DNA of 64,000 nt. Origin: Tetragenococcus sp041859945. GTDB taxonomy: Bacteria; Bacillota; Bacilli; Lactobacillales; Enterococcaceae. The position numbers and the translations under genes are program-made. The DNA lies in assembly GCA_041859945.1 (NCBI GenBank), contig JBFLGC010000003.1, positions 1-64,000 on the forward strand, in the 5' to 3' direction. Under the pieces are notes generated by a model that saw only the letters and a program-made list of their open reading frames with translations, was not told where the DNA came from and ran no database searches. Below are positions 8,881-17,964 of the stretch, in pieces. Numbering within the stretch: the stretch's first letter is position 1; each line of letters starts with the position of its first letter.

Positions 8881-9582
8881 ATGACTATTTTTCCGATAAA
8901 AGCTTTATCTGACAACTATGTTTGGCTGCTTTCAAAAGAGGATCAAGTGATCATTGTCGATCCTAGTGAAGCTAGTGGTGTATTCACTTTTTTAAGAAAT
9001 CATCCGTTTCCAAGGAAAGCTATTTTGCTGACCCACAATCATGAGGATCATACGGGTGGAGTCAAGGAGATCGTTGCTGAGTATCCGGAAACGATTGTTT
9101 ACGGTCCCAGTGAAACACAAGCGTTCAATACAGTAACTGTTGGTGAAGGAGAGCACTTTGACATCGCTGGGATCGAGTTTAAGGTATTCAAAACAAGCGG
9201 GCATACCGCAGAACATATCAGTTATTTGACAGAGGATGCTTTATTTTGCGGCGATGCCTTATTTTCTGCCGGTAGTGGTCGTGTCTTTACTGGAGACTAT
9301 CAAGCGATGTATTCGGCGATGCAAAAATTTCGCAAGCTTTCGGATGCGACTAAAGTTTACGCCGGCCATGAATACACCGTGACTAATTTACGCTTTGCCC
9401 ATGCGACACAGCCAGACAACGCCGAAATTTCAAATGCCTTAAAAGTCGCTGAAAATTTGCGCGCTAAAGGTGAACCAACTTTGCCTTCAACGATCGGTAA
9501 GGAAAAAGTGATCAATTTGTTTTTACAAGCACAGACTTTAGATGAATTTGTGGCACTGAGAAAGACTAAAGATCAATTCTAG
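8881..9582 (+). CDS. Metallo-beta-lactamase fold hydrolase, glyoxalase II-like
   Basis: Predicted cytoplasmic thioester hydrolase of the hydroxyacylglutathione hydrolase type, 233 residues. The metal motif THNHEDHTGG is at 51-60 (His52, His54, Asp56, His57). Further ligands lie in SGHTAEH, GDALFSAGSGR and YAGHEYT. The C-terminal part (about 165-230) matches the small helical domain of glyoxalase II. ATG 8881 is chosen because AAGGAG at 8867-8872 is correctly spaced for it; the GTG at 8872 lies on top of that site. The gene is intact although it sits in a region of decayed genes. The natural substrate is not established. Confidence 0.85.
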   Translation: MTIFPIKALSDNYVWLLSKEDQVIIVDPSEASGVFTFLRNHPFPRKAILLTHNHEDHTGGVKEIVAEYPETIVYGPSETQAFNTVTVGEGEHFDIAGIEFKVFKTSGHTAEHISYLTEDALFCGDALFSAGSGRVFTGDYQAMYSAMQKFRKLSDATKVYAGHEYTVTNLRFAHATQPDNAEISNALKVAENLRAKGEPTLPSTIGKEKVINLFLQAQTLDEFVALRKTKDQF

Positions 9583-9626
9583 AAAGACACTTCTGTTAAG
9601 TTTATTTTAGCAGAAGTGTCTTTTTT
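9583..9626 (+). terminator. Intrinsic terminator after the glyoxalase II-like gene
   Basis: Stem AAAGACACTTCTG (9583-9595) with CAGAAGTGTCTTT (9611-9623), followed by a T-run. It lies at the 3' end of both convergent genes. Confidence 0.85.
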
Positions 9627-9876
9627 AATCAGAAATGATTTCTTCACCAACATCTGGTCCCCAGTCGATTTCAGCGGTACTTACATTTCCCCAAATAGCT
9701 GCTTGATCATTAACGATTTTCCAAAATGCACTCGTCTCATTTTTCAAGAATACTTCTCCGTCAGCAGTGATTTCAAAAAAGACATCTTCTTCTTTTTCTA
9801 AATGGAGCATTTCACAGACTTCATGAGAAAGTGTTATCTGAAAGCTCTGGTTCAACTTAACGGGAATGATCATCAT
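9625..9876 (-). CDS. AbrB/MazE-like small DNA-binding protein
   Basis: An 83-residue acidic protein whose first 45 residues (IPVKLNQSFQITLSHEVCEM, then LHLEKEEDVFFEIT) resemble the swapped-hairpin AbrB/SpoVT/MazE fold used by antitoxins and transition-state regulators. AGAGGT precedes the start at 9876, with a second ATG directly after it. The C-terminal tail (WKIVNDQAAIWG) is the sort of extension that binds a toxin, but no intact toxin gene is adjacent. The neighbouring sequence at 9941-10274 is decayed. Family assignment is by fold pattern only. Confidence 0.55.
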   Translation of the reverse strand: MMIIPVKLNQSFQITLSHEVCEMLHLEKEEDVFFEITADGEVFLKNETSAFWKIVNDQAAIWGNVSTAEIDWGPDVGEEIISD

Positions 9877-9940
9877 TTTCTACCTCTATCTCTTACTCTC
9901 AGTATAACAAATCTATCAATTTGAAAAAGTTTTTTCGCAA

Positions 9941-10274
9941 ATGGCTAAAGAATTCGGTAAGATCCCAGTTGGGAAAGAAGATCCCTACGCAATGACCCTG
10001 TTTCCGATAGAAGGAAATGCCTTAAAAGTCCATCGTCAATATCCTGCTTTAAAATAGTCGTCGCATGGCTGAAGCACTCGGTTTGGTCCTGTTTGATATC
10101 AAAGGATGATATACGAGTGATTTGATCGATGTGGAGAAATTCCATAACGAAGACAATGCGCGACTAAAAAAAGCGCTGTTAATGGCTTTTGATCCATTTA
10201 CCAATGAAGCAATAAAAGCAGTACTTGAGAATCAAACCACGATGGATCTAACTGACTTAGAGCAACTGCGCTAA
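9941..10274 (+). pseudogene. Decayed gene of unknown function
   Basis: Codon-like sequence with at least one frameshift (near 10057) and one in-frame TGA (near 10107). The first frame reads MAKEFGKIPVGKEDPYAMTL and ends at a TAG. The second reads RRMAEALGLVLFDIKG, stop, then YTSDLIDVEKFHNEDNARLK and LENQTTMDLTDLEQLR to TAA at 10274. I do not recognise the family. Base composition is like the core genes, unlike the AT-rich stretch that follows. Confidence 0.5.
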
Positions 10275-10885
10275 TATTACCCACTTTAATCGGGCATGAT
10301 ATAACAGAACAAACCACTTTTATTTCCGTCGCTGATGAAGCAGAAAAAATAATTCAATATCTTCAACAAAAACACATAAAAGATATAGAAATATTATTAG
10401 GGGCTTCCTTAGGTGGTATCATAGCATTTGATATTTTTAGACAAAAGGGGTTAAAAATAGTTAAAATATTCTTAGATGGAGCACCATTTATTCGACTATC
10501 ACCATTTAACATTAAATTAAAGACAAAAATATTCAAAAAAAGCTCATAAATCAGCAAAATATCCTGATAAAACTAATATTTTGGATAAATTATATCCAGC
10601 ACACTCTAAAAGTATGAAAAAAATTTGTGGAGGTATGAGTGATGAATGCATAGAAAATTTGACTAAAGCATGCTACACTTATGAACTTCCGCAAAAAATT
10701 ATTCTATCCAGGATCAAAATTTAACGTTCTTATATGGCGCGAAAGAAAAAGCTAAAATATGTATACCTGTAATTAAGAAATATGAAAATTGCCGATTGAT
10801 TATTAAAGAAGGCTGTAGGCACTGTGAGTTTTTATTTAAAGAACCAAAGAAACATGTGGATATGTTGCTGCATATTGGGTCGTAA
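10275..10885 (+). pseudogene. Alpha/beta hydrolase relic
   Basis: Remains of an alpha/beta-hydrolase fold protein. The nucleophile elbow GASLGG is visible in IEILLGASLGGIIAFDIF, followed by KIFLDGAPFIRLSPFNIKL. The reading frame then breaks near 10540 and again near 10705, and coding resumes as HKSAKYPDKTNILDKLYPAH, FLYGAKEKAKICIPVIKKYE and GCRHCEFLFKEPKKHVDMLL to TAA at 10885. No start codon with a ribosome site is visible, so the 5' end is missing too. The stretch is markedly AT-rich compared with its neighbours, which suggests foreign origin. Confidence 0.7.
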
Positions 10886-11196
10886 AAATGCAATCTTTTT
10901 GTCAAAACAATTCTTACTCATAAATATTTTGAAACGTTTAAAGAAAACATTTAAAGTGTAAAAAGGGGGGTTATTTAAAGGGTATATTGCTTCATTAAGT
11001 GCGAAAAGTTCTCTTTTGTTGGACTAGCCTGTCGAATGGATGGCGTCAACCCAAAAAATACTTCTTTTTTTTAGTAAGGTTGCCCTTTTAGAAATCGGTT
11101 TCTAAATCAAGTGATAAAAAATCGTTTTATTCAACAATACAAATAATTATCATCTGCGTATAATATAATTATTAGATATTGGGGAGGTGAAATCAT
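10886..11196. other. AT-rich intergenic stretch
   Basis: About 310 bases with no supported gene. A possible -10 box TATAAT lies at about 11159-11164 in front of the XRE relic, and GGGGAGG at 11181-11187 is that relic's ribosome site. Nothing else is evident. Confidence 0.5.
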
Positions 11197-11416
11197 GTGA
11201 TTAGCAATCAATTGCAGGCGTTAAGAATCAAGCGCGGATTATCTCCGTCAGAATTAGCCAAGAAACTATTTGTATCACGACAATCAATCTCTAAATGGAA
11301 AATATTTGATCCAGTTGGCTCAAATATTTTCCATTTCTATTGATGAGCTACCAAAAGATGAGCTAAGTGACAAGTGTATTGCATCAGGTTTAAAAAAAGT
11401 AGGAGGAGATGACTAA
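11197..11416 (+). pseudogene. XRE-family HTH regulator relic
   Basis: GTG start at 11197 after GGGGAGG. The N-terminal helix-turn-helix is intact (ISNQLQALRIKRGLSPSELA, then KKLFVSRQSISKW). The sequence then loses the expected ENGxxxPDL segment and shifts frame; the other frame continues YLIQLAQIFSISIDELPKDE to TAA at 11416. The usual C-terminal part is short or absent. It is probably a relic of a Cro/CI-type repressor; its targets are unknown. Confidence 0.75.
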
Positions 11417-11422
11417 AGTGAA

Positions 11423-11459
11423 TAAACTAGAATTAGATAAAATATCTAATTCTAGTTTA
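11423..11459. repeat. 17-bp perfect inverted repeat
   Basis: TAAACTAGAATTAGATA (11423-11439) and its exact complement (11443-11459) flank a 3-base AAA spacer, just after the XRE relic. It lacks a T-run, so it could be a weak terminator, an operator or an end of a lost element. Confidence 0.7.
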
Positions 11460-11610
11460 CATAATATATATTATACAAAGTTACATAGAATGTTTTACAC
11501 CCTGGTTTTTGAAAGTTTCGATCATCTGCTTATGTTATTTCTTCATTTTTGACCGTCCATCTTCGACCAAACCTCTAAAATACTAACACTAACCGGAATC
11601 ATTAAAACAT

Positions 11611-11871
11611 TCATCTAAGATCGCCAGGCTCACACAAGCTTGATGTTCGATCCATTTTTTTAGTGCGTTCCACAGTTTTTTCTAAGGGCTGCATGTTCAA
11701 CTTAGCGCCTGATACATTGCCTAAAAAATTTGACCAGAAACCCCAAACCATCCAGCGACGTTTATTCGTGTCAGTTTTGCTAGGAACCAGAAAACAAAGA
11801 TATTCATTCATGATCGATCGAACCAGCTCACCGATCTCAAGATTAGCCTCTGCAATCATTTTCATGACCAT
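11611..11871 (-). CDS. Possible small protein or gene fragment, unrecognised
   Basis: An 86-residue minus-strand ORF (MVMKMIAEANLEIGELVRSI, with KRRWMVWGFWSNFLGNVSG in the middle). I recognise no family. No clear ribosome site precedes the start, and coding-like sequence may extend a few codons upstream (RAE). It may be the tail of a decayed gene. Flanking stretches 11460-11610 and 11872-11976 hold nothing I can name. Confidence 0.25.
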   Translation of the reverse strand: MVMKMIAEANLEIGELVRSIMNEYLCFLVPSKTDTNKRRWMVWGFWSNFLGNVSGAKLNMQPLEKTVERTKKMDRTSSLCEPGDLR

Positions 11872-11976
11872 TTCAGCACGTTCAAGTTAGAATTGATCGA
11901 TCCGATTACTTTTAAAAAGTATTTTATTTTTCTACTTTAGTTTACATAATATTTATACGGTAATCTATTATCTGAA

Positions 11977-12014
11977 AATTAAAACCCACAGATAATTCTC
12001 CGTGGGTTTTAATT
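11977..12014 (-). terminator. Terminator of degV
   Basis: Perfect 13-bp stem, AATTAAAACCCAC (11977-11989) with GTGGGTTTTAATT (12002-12014). On the minus strand the second arm runs into TTTTAATTTT, just past the degV stop. Confidence 0.85.
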
Positions 12015-12028
12015 GATTCTATTTATGA

Positions 12029-12877
12029 TTATAATGTCGTGATAGCTAAGCCTACAGCTTTTTCACCTAAGTGCGTTCCGATGACTGGACCAAAATGCCC
12101 GATTTCGATCGGTGTACCCGGGAATTTTTTTTGAAGATGTTTCTTCTCCTCTTCTGCAACTGCTAAATTATTACCATGGATCACGTAAATGATAACTGGT
12201 CGAGGATTTTCTTTGACACGGTCGCCTATCACCTCTTCGGCGCGCTTGAAAGCTTTTTTGCTAGAGCGGATGCGTTCAAATAAGACGATTTTACCATCTT
12301 CAAAATCTAAAATAGGTTTGATTTTCAAAAGTCCACCAACGAGAGCAGCCCCATTTGTCAGACGCCCACCGCGAACAAGATTTTGCAGATCATCGACGAT
12401 CAAATAAGCATATGTCGTATCCCGAATGATATCTAGGCGGTCGATGATTTCTTCTACACTTGCATTTTGGTTGACCATATCCAAAGCGGCCTCAACCATA
12501 TGTCCCATTGGCATCGAAGTGATCTTAGAGTCATAAGGATAGACCTTGACACCATCGATCGAATCTTTAATAGTATCTAAGTTACGAACGAAGCCTGAAA
12601 TGCCTGCTGACAAGTGGATGCTGATGATGGTTTCATACCCTTTATCGGCTAAGGATTGGTACAAAGTCAATACTTCACCGATCGATGGTTGAGAAGTTGT
12701 CGGAAATTCTTTGCTTTGTTTTAATAGATCATAATATTCGTCTGCTTTGATATCGATATCTTCATTATATAATTTCTCATTTAGGATCACTGGAATCGGG
12801 ATCACTGATAAATCACGATGATTTTTTATCCGTTCTGGTAGAAAAGCTGTACTATCTGTAACAATTGCTATTTTCAT
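12029..12877 (-). CDS. DegV family fatty-acid-binding protein
   Basis: A 282-residue cytoplasmic protein of the DegV/FakB family, which binds a fatty acid and in related systems presents it to the FakA kinase. The N-terminal Rossmann-like motif IAIVTDSTAFLP, the SQPS segment, IHLSAGISGF in the centre and GRLTNGAALVGGLLKIKP in the second domain are all in place. The length is normal. The gene stands alone, 114 bases from the LCP gene and with its own terminator. Which fatty acid it binds cannot be read from the sequence. Confidence 0.92.
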   Translation of the reverse strand: MKIAIVTDSTAFLPERIKNHRDLSVIPIPVILNEKLYNEDIDIKADEYYDLLKQSKEFPTTSQPSIGEVLTLYQSLADKGYETIISIHLSAGISGFVRNLDTIKDSIDGVKVYPYDSKITSMPMGHMVEAALDMVNQNASVEEIIDRLDIIRDTTYAYLIVDDLQNLVRGGRLTNGAALVGGLLKIKPILDFEDGKIVLFERIRSSKKAFKRAEEVIGDRVKENPRPVIIYVIHGNNLAVAEEEKKHLQKKFPGTPIEIGHFGPVIGTHLGEKAVGLAITTL

Positions 12878-12991
12878 AAAAACTGACCCTCACTTCACAC
12901 GATTTCACACATTACTATCAATTTACCATACTCCTTTAAAAAAATAAAGCTTGAGTTTAGTCTGGGCTCTTGGTCTAGCACCCCTCAGCGA

Positions 12992-14110
12992 CTATTTTTC
13001 CAAAAAACTTTGGATAGAAGCTCGGTTCGTATCCGTATCGACGATAAGGACGCTCGCTCCATCATAAGTCGTCCCGTAAGACCAGGAATCATCGACAGGG
13101 ACACTTAAGCGATCAATGCCACTCGTCCCTTTTATCAGAGAAGGGATATTTTTTAACAAAAAGCCCAGTGATAAATCAGTAGCAGCATACCCCATCACTT
13201 TCCCCGCAGCATAAGGGAGTTTTAAAAGCGTCAAGGGATTTTTCATGCCGCTAAAAATCGCATTTATGACCTGTTGCTGCCGACGAACGCGGCCAAAATC
13301 TCCTTCCTCATCCATACGAAAACGAGCATATTGCAATAATGTCAGTCCATCCATATATTGAGGCCCTTTTTTGATCGCAACTTCCAAATAGTCACTCATA
13401 TCTTTCTCAGCATCGATATACACTCCCTTTGGAAAAAGGGTATCGATCACTTTTTCAAAAGATCGGAAATCGACCATTGTATAGTATTGACTATCGATTC
13501 CAAAGTTCTGGGATAAAGTTTGTCTAACTAGTTCAGCACCACCGTAAGCATAAGCTGCATTTAGCTTGGTGTCCCCCACTTCCGGGATCGAAACTAAGCT
13601 ATCGCGCATAAAAGAAATCAACTTCGGTTTTTTAGCAGGCCCGTCTAGTTGCAAGACCATGATCGCATCCGCACGTGAATTTTCCCCTTCACGACTGTCG
13701 CTACCTAGTAGTAAAATATTGTGGGCACCACTTGCAGAGGCTGTTCCTGAAAAAGTTTCGGTCTCTTGTTGGCCGCCTTCTTTTTTAGCTACTTGTTGGC
13801 CAATCATAAAGGCAATACCAGAATAAGCAATCAATAAAATCAATAATTTCAAAAGAAAACATACGATGCGATGTTTTTTCTTTTTGCGTTTTTTTGTCTT
13901 CTTTGGCTTAGGTTCGAGGGGCGCTTGTTGTTCATAGTGTACATTTCGTCCATAGTCTTGTTCTCTATTAAAGGAATCCTCAGTTTCATTATTGTAAGGA
14001 TCAATTTCGTCATGATCCGTTTGATTAGTATGCTCAAGTTGTCGTCTAGCAAAAACATCAGTCTTTTTTATTTCGTCTTTATCTTTATGGTAACGGTCCA
14101 TTCGACTCAT
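12992..14110 (-). CDS. LytR-CpsA-Psr (LCP) family cell-wall glycopolymer ligase
   Basis: A 372-residue membrane protein predicted to attach wall teichoic acid or capsule-like polymers to peptidoglycan on the outer face. The cytoplasmic N-terminus is long and charged, with a Lys/Arg-rich run at 69-80, followed by one transmembrane segment (about 81-104). The LCP domain follows from about residue 131 (HNILLLGSDSREGENSRADA), with LISFMRDSLVSIP and QYARFRMDEEGDFGRVRRQQ as the pyrophosphate-binding arginine motifs. GGAGG precedes the ATG. It sits directly after the aro operon as in other enterococci, but a terminator hairpin separates them, so it may rely on read-through or on a promoter inside pheA. 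Confidence 0.9.
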   Translation of the reverse strand: MSRMDRYHKDKDEIKKTDVFARRQLEHTNQTDHDEIDPYNNETEDSFNREQDYGRNVHYEQQAPLEPKPKKTKKRKKKKHRIVCFLLKLLILLIAYSGIAFMIGQQVAKKEGGQQETETFSGTASASGAHNILLLGSDSREGENSRADAIMVLQLDGPAKKPKLISFMRDSLVSIPEVGDTKLNAAYAYGGAELVRQTLSQNFGIDSQYYTMVDFRSFEKVIDTLFPKGVYIDAEKDMSDYLEVAIKKGPQYMDGLTLLQYARFRMDEEGDFGRVRRQQQVINAIFSGMKNPLTLLKLPYAAGKVMGYAATDLSLGFLLKNIPSLIKGTSGIDRLSVPVDDSWSYGTTYDGASVLIVDTDTNRASIQSFLEK

Positions 14111-14133
14111 CTAATTTTCCTCCAACAAAAATA

Positions 14134-14168
14134 TTTCCTCTTCAGTTTAAACTAAACTGAGAAGGAAA
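14134..14168 (-). terminator. Terminator at the end of the aro operon
   Basis: Arms TTTCCTCTTCAGTTT (14134-14148) and AAACTGAGAAGGAAA (14154-14168) form a 15-bp stem with two mismatches and a 5-base loop. On the minus strand a T-rich run (ATATTTTTG) follows. It lies 49 bases beyond the pheA stop. Confidence 0.75.
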
Positions 14169-14216
14169 TAAAGCAATGTTGTAAAGATAAAGAAATTCTC
14201 AAACTTCTGCATATCC

Positions 14217-15050
14217 TCAACCGATGGTCACGATCGGATAAGCCCCCAGATCTTGGACCTGCCCACCTAATTGAGTGATTTCTTGAATAGCGTAATTGAT
14301 CAGCGACTGATTTTCGTCGATCACAAGATCAACAATGAAAAAATACTCTCCTAAACTGGTTTTTAGTGGCCGTGATTCGATTTTACTAAGGTCGATCGAT
14401 CGCCAAGCAAAAGCAGAAAGCACGGCATGTAAAGCTCCAGGTTGGTTTTCAGGTAGGGTAATAAATAAAGTTTGCTTCAAGGAAGTTTCAGCTGGCGGTA
14501 AATTGCTGCCTTTGTCATTAGACAAAAGCCAAAAACGCGTTTGATTCAGATCATTATCCTGGATATTTTCAAACAAGAGCTTAAGGCCAAATTCTTGGGC
14601 CGCTTTTTTAGAAGCAATGGCAAAAACGGCCTCTTCGGGATGAGAAGCAACATAGGCAGCAGCGGTAGTCGTTGAGCTGACCGCTTCTATAGGTACTTTA
14701 GGATAGCTTTGCTCCAAAAAAGTCTGGCATTGCGCCAACGCTTGTGGATGAGACATGATCTTCGTCGGTCGATCCACACCTGGTAGTCCCATGAGCTGTT
14801 GTCGGATGGGTAGAACGATTTCACCGACTACATAGGTAGCTTTCAAATAAAATAAGCTGTCGATCGTTGCGTGTACCGAGCCCTCCAAAGAATTTTCAAT
14901 GGGAACGACCGCACGATCGATCTGTTGCTTTTTCAAGGCTTGGATACACAATGGGATCGACGGATAGGAAACCGTGTTTTCTTCTGCTACGATTTTACTT
15001 GCAGCTTCAAATGAAAATGAATTTTTGGGACCAAGATAACCAAATTTCAT
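14217..15050 (-). CDS. pheA: Prephenate dehydratase
   Basis: Converts prephenate to phenylpyruvate in phenylalanine synthesis; cytoplasmic. It has 277 residues. The N-terminal catalytic domain begins KFGYLGPKNSFSFEAA and includes VVPIENSLEGSVHATIDSL and the TRF motif (NQTRFWLL) near residue 172. The C-terminal ACT domain (about 195-275) carries ENQPGALHAVL and ESRPLKTSLGEYFF, which bind Phe for feedback inhibition. There is no fused chorismate mutase. It overlaps the aroK stop by four bases and is the last gene of the aro operon. Confidence 0.96.
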   Translation of the reverse strand: MKFGYLGPKNSFSFEAASKIVAEENTVSYPSIPLCIQALKKQQIDRAVVPIENSLEGSVHATIDSLFYLKATYVVGEIVLPIRQQLMGLPGVDRPTKIMSHPQALAQCQTFLEQSYPKVPIEAVSSTTTAAAYVASHPEEAVFAIASKKAAQEFGLKLLFENIQDNDLNQTRFWLLSNDKGSNLPPAETSLKQTLFITLPENQPGALHAVLSAFAWRSIDLSKIESRPLKTSLGEYFFIVDLVIDENQSLINYAIQEITQLGGQVQDLGAYPIVTIG

Positions 15051-15562
15051 GATTCTTTCTCCTTTGCCAAGATTTCCTTTACAATTTCATGAGGAGTTTT
15101 TCCAGTTGTTTCGATGTGGATCTGGGCGCTTTCTTCATACCAAGGTCGTCGTAATAAATAAAGATCACGAAGTTGTACTTCTGTTTTTTCGATGAATAAA
15201 GGTCGAACGTTTTGGGTATCTTCTTTCAGGCGCTGGATCGATTCATCAATATCTGTTTTTAAATAAACAACATGTGCTTCTTTTAAGAGAAGACGATTTT
15301 GGGGATTGGTCACGATCCCACCGCCAGTCGCTACAATACCACTGGTTTGACTGAGTCTAGCTAACAACTGACTTTCTTTAGTGCGAAACTTGGGCTCACC
15401 AAAAGTCACAAAGTAATCATTGATCGACATTTCTAATTCTTTTTCCAGTCGTTCATCCAAATCTATAAAAGGTAAGTCCGTCGTTTTTGCTAATAATTTT
15501 CCGATCGTGGTCTTTCCTGCCCCCATAAAACCGATCAGTATCAGATGATCCATATCACTCAT
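15047..15562 (-). CDS. aroK: Shikimate kinase
   Basis: Phosphorylates shikimate to shikimate 3-phosphate using ATP. The 171-residue P-loop protein has Walker A GFMGAGKTT near residues 11-19, the shikimate-binding DLDERLE and KFRTKESQLL, GGGIV, and the lid region with QNVRPLF. It overlaps aroA by eight bases and pheA by four, so the operon is translationally coupled here. ATG 15562 is used; a second ATG three codons in is possible. Confidence 0.95.
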   Translation of the reverse strand: MSDMDHLILIGFMGAGKTTIGKLLAKTTDLPFIDLDERLEKELEMSINDYFVTFGEPKFRTKESQLLARLSQTSGIVATGGGIVTNPQNRLLLKEAHVVYLKTDIDESIQRLKEDTQNVRPLFIEKTEVQLRDLYLLRRPWYEESAQIHIETTGKTPHEIVKEILAKEKES

Positions 15563-16841
15563 CCCTTTTGGCTAGCAAGCTATCGATATCATTGAAAAAG
15601 CTCGGATAAGAAATGGCAATCGCCTCTGGTTTTTCCAAATCGACGGATCCATTGGCAATGAGTGCGGCGATTTGTAACATCATTCCGATCCGATGATCCC
15701 CGCGACTAGAAACATGCGCACCATGAAGCGGTGTCGGTCCATTAATGACTAACCCATCTTCAGTCGGCGTGATATCAGCTCCCATTTTTTGTAATTCTTC
15801 TGCAGTAGCATCGATCCGATTGGTTTCTTTGACTTTTAACTCTTGGGCATCAGAAATGATCGTAGTCCCTTGAGCTTGCGTAGCAAGGAGTGCGATCACA
15901 GGTAGCTCATCGATCAAGCGTGGGATCAGCTCACCTGCTATTTTAGTCGCTTTTAGATCAGCCGTCGTGACTTTTAAATCCGCGGCTTGATTTTCTTTAT
16001 CATAAGACAACCATTGTACGGACGCTCCCATCGTTTCAAGGACGTCTAAAATCCCGGTCCGGGTCGGATTGACCCCGACATTTTTTAAAATCAGAGAACT
16101 ATTTTTAACGATCGTACCAGCGACTAAGAAAAAGGCCGCGGAAGAAATATCGCCAGGAACGATCACATCGCGGCCATGTAGATTTTGTGGTCCGGTCAAA
16201 CTGATTTCTTTTCCATTAACGGCAATTTTTCCGCCAAAATGTTGGATCATTTCTTCGGTATGGTTACGCGAGCAAGTTTTTTCGGAAACATGCGAGGTCT
16301 TCTGTGCTTGTAAAGCCGCAAATAAAATAGCCGATTTGACTTGAGCACTGGCAACGGGCATTTGGTAATCGATCGCTACAAGATCGGTCGTGCCTGTGAT
16401 CGTGATCGGTGCTAGTCCTTTATCCTCTTGACTAACAAAGGCCGCTCCCATCTTTTTCAAGGGCTCAATGACGCGATTCATCGGCCTTTTGTTCAAAGAA
16501 TCATCACCATATAAAGTCGTTTCAAAAGGGCATCCGGCTAAGATCCCCATCAGCAAACGCATCGTGGTCCCAGAATTGCCGACATCGATCGGACTTTTAG
16601 GGCAAGTTAGTCCTTCAAATCCTTTTCCGTCGATCGTAAGTACTCCCTGTTCATCACTGATCGCCACACCAAGCGAAGTAAAAGCATGTAAAGTACTCAA
16701 ACAATCTTCAGCTCGCAAAAAATTATGGATCCGTGTTGTGCCATGGGCGATCGCACCAAACATGACACTACGATGGGAAATTGATTTGTCGGCAGGGACT
16801 GTGATCGTCCCATTTAATGATGTTGCCTGTGTTAATTGCAT
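15555..16841 (-). CDS. aroA: 3-phosphoshikimate 1-carboxyvinyltransferase (EPSP synthase)
   Basis: Transfers enolpyruvyl from PEP to shikimate 3-phosphate. It has 428 residues, the normal length. Diagnostic segments are PADKSISHRSVMFGAIA near residue 17, the PEP-binding loop DVGNSGTTMRLLMG, LNKRPM, and RIDATAEELQKMG followed by SRGDHRIGMM near the C-terminus. The ATG is preceded by GAGG. The tyrA stop lies ten bases upstream. Confidence 0.97.
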   Translation of the reverse strand: MQLTQATSLNGTITVPADKSISHRSVMFGAIAHGTTRIHNFLRAEDCLSTLHAFTSLGVAISDEQGVLTIDGKGFEGLTCPKSPIDVGNSGTTMRLLMGILAGCPFETTLYGDDSLNKRPMNRVIEPLKKMGAAFVSQEDKGLAPITITGTTDLVAIDYQMPVASAQVKSAILFAALQAQKTSHVSEKTCSRNHTEEMIQHFGGKIAVNGKEISLTGPQNLHGRDVIVPGDISSAAFFLVAGTIVKNSSLILKNVGVNPTRTGILDVLETMGASVQWLSYDKENQAADLKVTTADLKATKIAGELIPRLIDELPVIALLATQAQGTTIISDAQELKVKETNRIDATAEELQKMGADITPTEDGLVINGPTPLHGAHVSSRGDHRIGMMLQIAALIANGSVDLEKPEAIAISYPSFFNDIDSLLAKRDE

Positions 16842-16850
16842 AAAAACCTC

Positions 16851-17948
16851 CTATATCAGACGACAATGATAGTCGGTCTGTCTTTCGATACATTCTTTCG
16901 CTTTTCTCAAATCTGCGCCATTTTTAAAGCTGATCTGTAAAACACCAATGATATCTTCACGGGTTTCTAAGATCTTTAGGTTGATCAAAGAGATCCCAGC
17001 TCGGCCTAAGACCGTCGTCACTTCCGCAATGACACCTGGATAATCCGGCACGTCAACGAAAAGATCGTAAAAAGCTGGGATCACTCCAATATGATCGACG
17101 GGTAGATGGTCGCGCGTATCTTTCGCTTGTTCGAAAAAAGCGTAAATTGCGCCTTTATCAGCTTCGTCTATCCACTTGGCGACCTGTGTCATTTCACTTT
17201 GCCATTTTTGGATCAAGTCTAGGATGACAAGCCGATTACTCAATAAAATATCGGTCCACATCACTGGGTCTGAAGAAGCGATCCGTGTCATATCGCGAAA
17301 ACCACCCGCCGCAAGTCGTGAGGCATCGGGATGATTTTGATCGAATAAGTCGCCTTGATTGACCAAACTTGCGGCGATGATATGCGGTAAATGACTGAAC
17401 ATGCCCGTGATCTGGTCATGAGTCTCAGGTAAAAGATGGACATATTTCGCATGAGTCCCTTTTAAAAGTTCTTCCAATTCTTTCACACGTAGCGCTACTT
17501 TTTTATTTTTAGGCAAAGTAAAGATGTAAAAAGCATTCTCAAATAATTTGGGATCGACTGCAGTGACACCAGATTTATGCGAACCTGCCATGGGATGACC
17601 ACCGATAAAATCGAATGAATGAGTTGCACTGACAGTCATGATTTCTTGTTTCGTACTACCAGTATCCGTCACTAAAACATTTTTTTGTAAAGGTAAGTTT
17701 TCCAAGCGATCCAGATACGCAATGGCTGTTTTTACTGGAACAGCTAAGAAAATATAATCAGCTGTTTGCGCTCCTTTTGCAAATGACGCGGGGATCTCAT
17801 CGACTATGACAGCCTCTTTTGCCAAACGACAGGTTTTTTCAGATCGATCCCAGCCATTTATTTTCAAATCAGGATGAGCTTTTTTTAAACAAACTGCAAG
17901 CGAAGACCCGATCAGACCTAGGCCAACAATGAAGACATTTCCTTGCAT
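16851..17948 (-). CDS. tyrA: Prephenate dehydrogenase
   Basis: Oxidatively decarboxylates prephenate to 4-hydroxyphenylpyruvate for tyrosine synthesis. The 365-residue protein has an N-terminal NAD-binding fold (VGLGLIGSSLA at 9-19), a helical dimer domain with GGHPMAGSHKSG and GGFRDMTRIASSDP, and a C-terminal ACT domain (about 293-365; DYPGVIAEVTTVLGRAGISL) likely to sense tyrosine. It lies between aroC and aroA in the operon. Confidence 0.96.
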   Translation of the reverse strand: MQGNVFIVGLGLIGSSLAVCLKKAHPDLKINGWDRSEKTCRLAKEAVIVDEIPASFAKGAQTADYIFLAVPVKTAIAYLDRLENLPLQKNVLVTDTGSTKQEIMTVSATHSFDFIGGHPMAGSHKSGVTAVDPKLFENAFYIFTLPKNKKVALRVKELEELLKGTHAKYVHLLPETHDQITGMFSHLPHIIAASLVNQGDLFDQNHPDASRLAAGGFRDMTRIASSDPVMWTDILLSNRLVILDLIQKWQSEMTQVAKWIDEADKGAIYAFFEQAKDTRDHLPVDHIGVIPAFYDLFVDVPDYPGVIAEVTTVLGRAGISLINLKILETREDIIGVLQISFKNGADLRKAKECIERQTDYHCRLI

Positions 17949-17964
17949 TTTCTTCCCTCACTTT

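Noticed and set aside
10363..10557. Minus-strand ORF at the hydrolase relic
   Set aside because: It is the antisense shadow of the alpha/beta hydrolase sequence, which carries the recognisable GASLGG motif on the plus strand.
11663..11890. 75-residue plus-strand ORF
   Set aside because: No ribosome site and no domain; it overlaps the minus-strand ORF at 11611-11871, which has the slightly more protein-like composition.
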